Shown here: piece by piece, positions 58,358-64,000 of the stretch
Layout: each line of letters begins with the position of its first letter
How positions within the stretch are numbered: the stretch's first letter is position 1
From: an uncultured Clostridium sp.
Lineage (GTDB): Bacteria; Bacillota; Clostridia; Lachnospirales; Lachnospiraceae
Reading direction: 5' to 3'
Assembly (NCBI GenBank): GCA_900542035.1
Contig: UQMJ01000005.1
Coordinates: 62,001-126,000 of the forward strand
DNA length: 64,000 nt
Made by a program: the position numbers and the translations under genes
Notes under the pieces: generated by a model
Seen by the model: the letters and a program-made list of their open reading frames with translations, nothing else
The model's database searches: none
What the model was told of the DNA's origin: nothing

Positions 58358-59763
58358 TGGACGGAATGAAGAGAGTTCCCATTGGGGAACAGGAACCACA
58401 GGTAAGAGCAGCAAACTTTAAAGAGGTATGTTTAGGATATACAGAGGAAGAAGCAGTAGAGGAAGCAAAACGCTGTCTTCAGTGCAAAAAGCCATTATGT
58501 GTCCAGGGATGTCCGGTTTCCATTGACATTCCGGCATTTATCAAAAAGATAACAGAACGGGATTTTAAGGGTGCAGCGGAAGTGATTGCAAAATCTTCTG
58601 CCCTTCCGGCAGTATGCGGACGGGTATGTCCCCAGGAAACCCAATGCGAGGGCAAGTGTATCCGCGGAATCAAAGGAGATCCGGTTGCCATTGGAAAACT
58701 GGAGCGGTTTGTCGCAGACTGGTCCAGGGAAAATGGATTCGTTCCGGCTGCTCCGGAGAAGACCAACGGCAGAAAAGTAGCAGTAATCGGTTCCGGTCCT
58801 GCAGGACTTACCTGTGCCGGAGATTTAGCAAAGATGGGATATGAAGTTACAATTTTTGAGGCGCTTCACGAACCAGGCGGCGTTCTGACTTATGGCATTC
58901 CGGAGTTCCGCCTTCCTAAAAATACGGTAGTCCGTTCCGAAATTGACAATGTAAAGAAATTAGGCGTAAAAATTGAGACAAATGTCATCATCGGAAAGTC
59001 CGTTACCATTGACGAGTTAATGGACGAAGAAGGATTTGAGGCAGTCTTTATCGGTTCTGGTGCAGGACTTCCTAAATTTATGGGAATTCCAGGTGAAAAT
59101 GCCAATGGCGTATTTTCTGCAAACGAATATCTGACTAGAAATAACCTGATGAAGGCATTTTGCGATGACTACGACACTCCGATTGCAGCAGGCAAAAAAG
59201 TGGCAGTTGTAGGCGGCGGAAACGTAGCAATGGATGCAGCCAGGACGGCGCTCCGTTTAGGCGCAGAGGTACACGTCGTTTACCGCAGAAGCGAGGCAGA
59301 ACTTCCGGCACGTGCAGAGGAAGTACATCATGCAAAAGAAGAAGGCGTTGTGTTTGATTTGCTTACCAATCCTGTGGAGATTCTGACGGATGAAAATGAC
59401 TGGGTAACTGGAATGGTAGTCCGGAAAATGGAATTAGGCGAACCGGATGCATCCGGAAGAAGGCGTCCGGTAGAGGTTCCAGGTTCTGACTATACCATTG
59501 AAGTAGATACGGTAATTATGTCTCTGGGAACTTCTCCCAATCCGTTGATTTCCTCTACAACCGAAGGTCTGGAGATTAACAAGCGCAAGTGTATTGTAGC
59601 TCAGGAGGAAAACGGCCAGACCAGCAGAGAAGGCGTCTTTGCCGGAGGCGACGCAGTTACCGGAGCGGCAACCGTAATTCTGGCTATGGAAGCAGGCAAG
59701 GCTGGAGCCAGGGGAATAGATGCATATTTGAGGGCTAATTGTTCAGGACAGCGGGAAAATTGA
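58357..59763 (+). CDS. nfnB: NADH-dependent ferredoxin:NADP+ oxidoreductase, large subunit
   Basis: A 468-residue GltD-like subunit. The N-terminal ferredoxin-like domain binds two [4Fe-4S] clusters (CLQCKKPLCVQGCP and CGRVCPQETQCEGKC). The bifurcating FAD site is VAVIGSGPAGLTCAGDLA with EALHEPGGVLTYGIPEFRLP. The NADP site is VAVVGGGNVAMDAARTALR, and the closing motif is FAGGDAVTGAATVILAMEAGK. Homologous GltD proteins serve glutamate synthase, but the tight link to an FNR-type partner and the lack of gltB favour NfnAB. Confidence 0.93.
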   Translation: MDGMKRVPIGEQEPQVRAANFKEVCLGYTEEEAVEEAKRCLQCKKPLCVQGCPVSIDIPAFIKKITERDFKGAAEVIAKSSALPAVCGRVCPQETQCEGKCIRGIKGDPVAIGKLERFVADWSRENGFVPAAPEKTNGRKVAVIGSGPAGLTCAGDLAKMGYEVTIFEALHEPGGVLTYGIPEFRLPKNTVVRSEIDNVKKLGVKIETNVIIGKSVTIDELMDEEGFEAVFIGSGAGLPKFMGIPGENANGVFSANEYLTRNNLMKAFCDDYDTPIAAGKKVAVVGGGNVAMDAARTALRLGAEVHVVYRRSEAELPARAEEVHHAKEEGVVFDLLTNPVEILTDENDWVTGMVVRKMELGEPDASGRRRPVEVPGSDYTIEVDTVIMSLGTSPNPLISSTTEGLEINKRKCIVAQEENGQTSREGVFAGGDAVTGAATVILAMEAGKAGARGIDAYLRANCSGQREN

Positions 59764-59809
59764 TATAAAAACAGGCGCTGATCGGAACATAACGGTAAGA
59801 AAATTTACG

Positions 59810-59872
59810 CTGCCGCAAAATGAAAACAGGATTTCTGCCTTGGCAGAGAGGCCGGATTTCGTTTTGCGGCAG
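59810..59872 (+). terminator. Compound inverted repeat after nfnB
   Basis: CTGCCGCAAAA (59810-59820) pairs perfectly with TTTTGCGGCAG (59862-59872). The loop holds a second hairpin, TCTGCC (59834-59839) with GGCAGA (59842-59847). T-rich sequence is limited (AGTTTGCCGTTT), so termination may be partial. Confidence 0.55.
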
Positions 59873-59895
59873 TTTGCCGTTTGGGGAGGCGGAAA

Positions 59896-60204
59896 ATGTC
59901 TAAAATTCTGACAGAGGATTTGATTTATGAAATCCTTTCTGTGGTAGAAGAAATTCCGGAAGGAAGGGTGGCTTCCTACGGGCAGATTGCCAGGCTGATT
60001 GGCAGGGATAAAAATGCCAGACTGGTTGGAAAAGTGCTTAGTATGTCGGAATATTATGGAGAATATCCCTGCCACAGGGTCGTCAATCATGAAGGAAGAC
60101 TGGCGCCCCATTTCTATGACCAGAAGGAAAGACTTCTGGAAGAAGGCGTGGAATTAAAAGAAAATGGCTGTGTAGACATGAAGCTGTACCAGTGGAGGGA
60201 ATAA
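59896..60204 (+). CDS. Small MGMT/Ada-type alkyltransferase-domain protein
   Basis: 102 residues, only the C-terminal DNA-binding/active-site domain of O6-alkylguanine alkyltransferases. The start at ATG 59896 has GGGGAGG upstream. VEEIPEGRVASYGQIARLIGR is the DNA-binding helix-turn-helix, and YPCHRVVNHEGRLAP contains the acceptor Cys in PCHR. Alkyltransferase-like (ATL) proteins of this size usually replace that Cys by Trp or Ala; here the Cys is kept, so real methyl transfer is possible. It is the first gene of a tightly packed run: the next start codon shares a base with its stop. Confidence 0.85.
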   Translation: MSKILTEDLIYEILSVVEEIPEGRVASYGQIARLIGRDKNARLVGKVLSMSEYYGEYPCHRVVNHEGRLAPHFYDQKERLLEEGVELKENGCVDMKLYQWRE

Positions 60205-60845
60205 TGGGATATCAATATTTAGATATGGAAGAATACCGGCGTAAGGATCACTTTGCCTATTTTTCAGGACTGGCTTATCCATACGTAGGGGTAACAGTAA
60301 ACGCGGATATTACCGGATTGCCGGAAAACATCAAGGAAAAACAGCTTCCATTTTTTCTGACAATCAATTACCTTGTATCGCAGGCAGCCAATGGGGTAAG
60401 GGAGTTTCGCCAGAGAATTCTGGACGGAAGAATCGTTGAATTCGATTGGTGTCAGACCTCTCATACAGTAGCTTTGGAAGATGGAACCTATTGCTATTGC
60501 AGTCTGGATGGGAAAAAATCCTTTGAAGAGTACATTCCCTATGCAGTCAGAGAACAGGAAAAGGCCAGACAGAATCCTTCGATTGAAGAGGAAAAAGACG
60601 AGATTCTGGATAAAATTTTTATTACGACTCTGCCCTGGATTTCTTATACTTCATTGATTCAGCCGGTTCCGATTCCGGCAGACAGCAATCCTCGGATTTC
60701 CTGGGGAAAATACTTCTGCCAAGAGGGAAAGACGCTGCTTCCGGTGTCTGTTTTATGCCACCATGGATTGGTGGACGGAAGCCAGATTGGAATCTTTTAC
60801 AGCCTTCTGGAAGATGAAATTAAGAAGATGAAATTAAGAGGATGA
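60204..60845 (+). CDS. Chloramphenicol acetyltransferase-like (CatA-like) O-acetyltransferase
   Basis: A 213-residue trimeric CAT-fold protein. The start ATG 60204 overlaps the previous stop (TAATG), with GGAGGG 5 bases upstream. Family features: YLDMEEYRRKDHFAYF at the N-terminus, FFLTINYLVSQAAN in the core and the catalytic segment VLCHHGLVDGSQIG (HHxxxDG, His as base). The chloramphenicol-binding residues are not clearly conserved (ISYTSLIQP), so the real acceptor may be another alcohol. CAT-like proteins of this sort are common in clostridia and do not always give resistance. Confidence 0.85.
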   Translation: MGYQYLDMEEYRRKDHFAYFSGLAYPYVGVTVNADITGLPENIKEKQLPFFLTINYLVSQAANGVREFRQRILDGRIVEFDWCQTSHTVALEDGTYCYCSLDGKKSFEEYIPYAVREQEKARQNPSIEEEKDEILDKIFITTLPWISYTSLIQPVPIPADSNPRISWGKYFCQEGKTLLPVSVLCHHGLVDGSQIGIFYSLLEDEIKKMKLRG

Positions 60846-60861
60846 AGGGGAAATCAGAGTC

Positions 60862-62202
60862 ATGGATTTACCAATAAACGGCATGGTTATCCGCATTGCA
60901 GAAGAAGCGGACGCTGAAAAATTACTGGAGATTTACGCTCCTTATGTGGAAAAAACGGCTATCACTTTTGAATATACGGTTCCCTCCCTGGAAGAATTCA
61001 GGGAAAGAATCAGGGAAACCTTAAAAAAATATCCCTATCTGATAGCAGAAAAGGACGGGGAAGTTTTGGGATACGCCTATACCGGAGCTTTTGGAAAGAG
61101 GGCTGCTTATAGCTGGGCGGCGGAGACCAGCATCTATTTAAAAGAAAACAGACGCCGTATGGGAGTAGGAAAGCAGCTTTATACAGCGTTGGAGAACATT
61201 TCAAAAGCCCAGAATATTTTAAATCTAAATGCCTGTATCGGGTATCCGGAAGAAGAAGACGCCCATCTGACGAAAAACAGCGTTCAATTTCATGAACATA
61301 TGGGATACCGGCTGGCAGGGGAATTTCATCAATGCGGTTATAAGTTTGGGACCTGGTACAATATGGTCTGGATGGAAAAAAGCCTGGGAGAACATACCCA
61401 AAATCCAGGGGAGGTAATCTGGTTTTCCGAGCTGCGAAAACAGGTTCCGGATCTTTTGGCAGGTGGAATATCAGCAGACAACATATATGATGACGAGCGT
61501 TTTTTTGAGGCTTATGGCAATATGGAAAGAAGCAAGGGCGGATTAGAAGCAGCGGGAGAATGGCATCAGTTAAAGCCGCTATTTCCAGAGTTAAAGGGAA
61601 AAACGGTACTGGATTTAGGCTGCGGATATGGCTGGCATTGTAAGTATGCAGTTCGAATGGGAGCAGATCAGGTAGTGGGAATTGATGGTTCCAGAAGAAT
61701 GATTGATACGGCAAAAGAGAAAAATCCAGATAAAAAAATCCAGTATAAAGTCTGCAGAATCGAAGAATTTGACTATCCGGTTTCCGCCTATGATTTTGTG
61801 ATTTCCAACCTGGCTCTTCACTATATAGAAGACTTGAACCAGGCGTATCAGAACATATATCAGACCTTGAAGCCAGGCGGAATTTTCCTGTTTAACATCG
61901 AACATCCGGTTTTTACGGCAGGCGTCCTGCAGGACTGGATTTATGGAGAAGACAAAACTCCTTTATACTGGCCAGTGGATCGGTATTATGAACCAGGACA
62001 GAGAGAAGCGTTGTTTTTAGGAGAAAAAGTAGTCAAGCAGCATCATACCCTTACTCAGATTTTAAATGGATTGCTTCAGACAGGATTTCAGATAGAAGCT
62101 GTAGAAGAAGCAGAACCGCCGGAATATATGATGGATCTTCCAGGAATGAAGGATGAGCTGCGCCGTCCCATGATGTTATTAGTAAAGGCAAAAAAAGGAT
62201 AG
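60862..62202 (+). CDS. GNAT acetyltransferase - SAM methyltransferase fusion protein
   Basis: 446 residues. Residues 1-175 are a phosphinothricin-type GNAT N-acetyltransferase (IRIAEEADAEKLLEIYAPYVEKT; YLKENRRRMGVGKQLYTAL is the acetyl-CoA loop; HEHMGYRLAGEFHQCGYKFGTWYNMVWMEK closes the fold). Residues about 188-446 are a class I SAM methyltransferase with motif I KTVLDLGCGYGWHCKYA at about 246-262, VVGIDGSRRMIDTAKEK, DFVISNLALHYIED and LKPGGIFLFNIEHP. The frame is continuous and unbroken, so the fusion is real in this sequence. Substrates are unknown. It lies 16 bases after the CAT-like gene in the same strand-coherent cluster. Confidence 0.88.
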   Translation: MDLPINGMVIRIAEEADAEKLLEIYAPYVEKTAITFEYTVPSLEEFRERIRETLKKYPYLIAEKDGEVLGYAYTGAFGKRAAYSWAAETSIYLKENRRRMGVGKQLYTALENISKAQNILNLNACIGYPEEEDAHLTKNSVQFHEHMGYRLAGEFHQCGYKFGTWYNMVWMEKSLGEHTQNPGEVIWFSELRKQVPDLLAGGISADNIYDDERFFEAYGNMERSKGGLEAAGEWHQLKPLFPELKGKTVLDLGCGYGWHCKYAVRMGADQVVGIDGSRRMIDTAKEKNPDKKIQYKVCRIEEFDYPVSAYDFVISNLALHYIEDLNQAYQNIYQTLKPGGIFLFNIEHPVFTAGVLQDWIYGEDKTPLYWPVDRYYEPGQREALFLGEKVVKQHHTLTQILNGLLQTGFQIEAVEEAEPPEYMMDLPGMKDELRRPMMLLVKAKKG

Positions 62203-62214
62203 AAGGGGAGCAAA

Positions 62215-62841
62215 ATGGACGAAATTCTTTCTTATTTAACCGGAAAATATGATCCAGCAGCAATCCTGGTATACGGTTCTTACGCAGACGGTTCCAACAG
62301 CGAACACAGCGATTTTGACGCATTAGTAGTTACGGAAAGCGATGAATTTTTCCAAGATTGTTTTCACGACATGGCAGTTGTAAACGGAGTGCAGCTGGAC
62401 GTGTTTATATATCCGATAACCGGTTTGCAAGAGCCGCTGGACTGTGAGAAGCTGATTCAGATTTACCACAGCAGGATTGTGCTGGATACGAAAAACATCG
62501 GAGAAAAGCTGAAAAAACAGGTAACGGATTACGTGGAGCATCTGCCGGTCAAAGGGAAAGAAGAAGTCTTTGCAGAAGTAGCGTGGTGCAAAAAAATGGC
62601 GCTGCGGGCAAAAAGGCAGGATGCAGAAGGGATGTTCCGGTGGCACTGGGTGCTGACAGACAGCCTGGAAATCTTTTGTGATGCAGTAGGAAACCGGTAT
62701 TGGGGACCAAAGAAAACCCTGAAATGGATGGAAGAAAATTATCCAGATGCTTTTTTTCACTACCAGGCTGCGCTGCACAATTTTTGCAGCCAGACCCTGG
62801 AAGGCTGGATTGCCTGTCTGGAAGAGACGGCATCCCGATAG
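62215..62841 (+). CDS. Nucleotidyltransferase-domain protein (aminoglycoside/KNTase-like)
   Basis: A 208-residue protein of the DNA-polymerase-beta-like nucleotidyltransferase superfamily. The catalytic motif is AILVYGSYADGSNSEHSDFDALVV (GSY-x-DG and SDFD), with a third carboxylate in VQLDVFIYP. A helical C-terminal half follows (EVAWCKKMALRAKRQDAEGMFRWHW). The fold is shared by kanamycin nucleotidyltransferases, LinB-like enzymes and toxin-antitoxin MNT proteins. No HEPN partner gene is adjacent, which argues against a MNT antitoxin. A small-molecule target is possible but unproven. Confidence 0.75.
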   Translation: MDEILSYLTGKYDPAAILVYGSYADGSNSEHSDFDALVVTESDEFFQDCFHDMAVVNGVQLDVFIYPITGLQEPLDCEKLIQIYHSRIVLDTKNIGEKLKKQVTDYVEHLPVKGKEEVFAEVAWCKKMALRAKRQDAEGMFRWHWVLTDSLEIFCDAVGNRYWGPKKTLKWMEENYPDAFFHYQAALHNFCSQTLEGWIACLEETASR

Positions 62842-62853
62842 GAGGAAAAAAGA

Positions 62854-63486
62854 ATGAATACCATAATTCTTCATGGATTGGGCCAGACACCAGAAGACTG
62901 GAAAACAGTAAGGGAACAATTAGAAAAGAGAAACAGCAAGGATACGGTTTTTTGTCCGGACATGACAGAATGGATTGGAAAAAGCCAGCTATGTTATGAC
63001 CGTTTATATGCAGGACTGGAAACATACTGCGGACAAATAGGAGGAACCTTTCATTTATGCGGCCTTTCTCTGGGAGGAATTTTGGCTTTGCAGTACAGCG
63101 CAGCCCATCCGGAACGGGTAAAGTCCCTGATTGTAATCGGAACCCAGTATAAGATGCCAAAAGCTCTGCTTCGGCTGCAGAACGGAATCTTCCGGCTGCT
63201 TCCGGACAGCGGATTTCAAAATATGGGATTTGGAAAAAAACAAGTTATCCAGTTGTCAAAGTCCATGATGGATCTGGATCTTACGGGAAACTTAAAACAG
63301 ATAACTTGTCCGACGCTTATCCTTTGCGGAGAAAAGGACTGGTTAAACTGGCCGGCTTCCAGGCGGCTGGAAAAGGCAATTCCCCATGCAAACGCAGAAC
63401 GGATTCTCCATGCCGGCCATGAAGTAAATAAGGAGAATGCAGATGATGCCGGAGAGAAAATGCGGAAGTTTTTGGAAACGGTATAG
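62854..63486 (+). CDS. Alpha/beta hydrolase
   Basis: A 210-residue alpha/beta-hydrolase-fold enzyme. The oxyanion-hole region is NTIILHGLGQTPEDW. The nucleophile elbow is HLCGLSLGGILALQY (Ser in GLSLG), the acid is in LILCGEKDWLNWPA and the catalytic His in LHAGHEVNKEN. There is no signal peptide, so it is cytoplasmic. The substrate is unknown (esterase, thioesterase or lactonase are all possible). It follows the nucleotidyltransferase gene by 12 bases and is probably the last gene of that transcript. Confidence 0.88.
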   Translation: MNTIILHGLGQTPEDWKTVREQLEKRNSKDTVFCPDMTEWIGKSQLCYDRLYAGLETYCGQIGGTFHLCGLSLGGILALQYSAAHPERVKSLIVIGTQYKMPKALLRLQNGIFRLLPDSGFQNMGFGKKQVIQLSKSMMDLDLTGNLKQITCPTLILCGEKDWLNWPASRRLEKAIPHANAERILHAGHEVNKENADDAGEKMRKFLETV

Positions 63487-63509
63487 GGAATCCGGCAAAC
63501 AGGTTGAGG

Positions 63510-63538
63510 TTGACGAAGATAGAAAAAAACCTTAATAT
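63510..63538 (+). promoter_or_regulatory. Promoter of the second MATE gene
   Basis: TTGACG (63510-63515), a 17-base spacer and TAATAT (63533-63538), with a predicted start near 63545. Confidence 0.65.
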
Positions 63539-63545
63539 AAAGAGA

Positions 63546-63563
63546 GCAGTTCATAAGAACTGC
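63546..63563 (+). promoter_or_regulatory. Palindromic operator at the second MATE promoter
   Basis: GCAGTTCATAAGAACTGC has perfect 7-bp arms around ATAA and begins at the predicted transcription start. It is a strong candidate repressor site; no regulator gene is adjacent within the window. Confidence 0.6.
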
Positions 63564-63590
63564 AGACAAAATGGACATAGGAATAAGAAT

Positions 63591-64000
63591 ATGAATCAGA
63601 CAAAAACGAAAAAAAGAAACATTGATTTACTGAACGGCCCGATTTTTTCTTCTTTAACCAGCCTTGCCATGCCGATTATGGCAACGGCGCTGGTACAGAT
63701 GGCTTATAACCTGACGGATATGGCCTGGATTGGAAGAGTGGGATCGGAGGCGGTAACAGCAGTTGGAACCGCGGGAATGTACACCTGGCTGTCCCAGGGC
63801 GTTGTGATGTTTGCCAGAATGGGAGGACAGGTAAAAGTGGCCCATTCCCTGGGAGAAGGGAATAAGGAAGAAGCAGCCAGATATGCCAGCGGCGCACTGC
63901 AGCTTGGAATTTTTCTGGCCCTCTGTTATGCTGCAGTATCCGTAATATTTGCCACCCCGCTCATTGGATTTTTTGGCCTGGAAAACCACCATACCGCGGA
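63591..64000 (+). CDS. MATE-family efflux transporter (3' truncated by window)
   Basis: The frame opens at ATG 63591 and runs to the window end; the first 136 residues are visible. The MATE N-terminus is clear: IDLLNGPIFSSLTSLAMPIMA, LVQMAYNLTDMAWIGRVG, GMYTWLSQGVVMFARMGG and the loop KVAHSLGEGNKEEAARYASG. About three and a half membrane segments are present. A weak AGGA site lies upstream. It is a different protein from the MATE at 46.8 kb. Position after a run of modifying enzymes suggests drug or metabolite export (inference). Confidence 0.88.
   Translation, partial: MNQTKTKKRNIDLLNGPIFSSLTSLAMPIMATALVQMAYNLTDMAWIGRVGSEAVTAVGTAGMYTWLSQGVVMFARMGGQVKVAHSLGEGNKEEAARYASGALQLGIFLALCYAAVSVIFATPLIGFFGLENHHTA

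Noticed and set aside
61010..61714. 234-codon open frame on the minus strand inside the GNAT-methyltransferase fusion
   Set aside because: Shadow of a well-supported gene; rich in Pro/Leu/Phe as expected for an antisense reading.
1..64000. Prophage, transposon or integrative element
   Set aside because: No integrase, transposase, phage structural or conjugation gene was seen on either strand, and no long flanking repeats were noticed by eye.

Overview
The window looks like chromosomal DNA of an anaerobic, low-to-moderate GC Gram-positive bacterium, most likely a Lachnospiraceae-type Clostridium. The support is strong AGGAGG ribosome binding sites with frequent GTG/TTG starts, a T-box leader on pheST, ScpAB, AddAB, a Gram-positive LexA box on a Y-family polymerase gene, a DUF5722 secreted protein and a DUF6465 protein (both assigned from memory of the families), a biotin-dependent Na+-pump decarboxylase operon, NfnAB and a class III ribonucleotide reductase. 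Genus and species cannot be fixed from the sequence alone. I see no rRNA, CRISPR array, prophage or insertion sequence.

Layout. 1-2.4 kb: the 3' end of a GH3-type glycosidase gene and a tightly linked sulfatase gene. 2.4-2.5 kb: tRNA-Ala(GGC) on the minus strand, sharing a bidirectional terminator with the sulfatase gene. 2.7-5.6 kb: a secreted DUF5722 glycosidase-like protein, a TetR regulator and an unknown small protein. 5.7-9.2 kb: class I ribonucleotide reductase nrdAB. 9.2-13.1 kb: a T-box-controlled pheST operon. 13.1-14.5 kb: a PHP phosphatase and a YgjP-like metallopeptidase. 14.7-20.7 kb: an alpha-glucan/sugar ABC importer (lipoprotein and two permeases, no ATPase), malQ and a LacI regulator, with a LacI-type operator just downstream of the first promoter. 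20.7-22.7 kb: a YtrA-like GntR regulator with a two-gene ABC exporter and a perfect 20-bp palindrome at its promoter. 22.8-26.1 kb: a divergent enolase, a DUF6465 protein and an rRNA m5C methyltransferase. 26.1-28.3 kb, minus strand: a pseudouridine synthase and an SOS-regulated Y-family polymerase. 28.4-29.7 kb: a D-Ala-D-Ala carboxypeptidase.

29.9-35.3 kb: a five-gene operon with an acyl-CoA carboxyltransferase, an OadG-like gamma subunit carrying a lipoprotein head, a biotin carrier, the OadB Na+ pump and a 5S/OadA-type carboxyltransferase. 35.3-39.3 kb: two secreted surface proteins, a glucosaminidase whose domain is split by a long Ser/Gly insert and a membrane-anchored cohesin protein. 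39.3-43.4 kb: scpA-scpB, a dUTPase, a TPR lipoprotein and hflX. 43.4-46.0 kb: nrdD fused to a redoxin domain, with a structured leader. 46.0-48.9 kb: an autoregulated XRE/membrane-protein pair, a MATE pump and an FMN-binding-like protein. 48.9-56.1 kb: addB-addA. 56.1-57.4 kb: a divergent ThyX-like protein overlapping folA. 57.4-59.8 kb: nfnAB. 59.9-64.0 kb: a compact run of small-molecule modification genes (alkyltransferase-like, CAT-like, a GNAT-methyltransferase fusion, a nucleotidyltransferase, an alpha/beta hydrolase) ending in a second MATE pump cut by the window edge.

The most unusual items are the ThyX homologue that has lost the RHR signature yet sits on a DHFR gene, the operon that could serve both as a transcarboxylase and as a Na+-pump decarboxylase, the NrdD-redoxin fusion with its uncharacterised leader RNA, and the GNAT-methyltransferase fusion.
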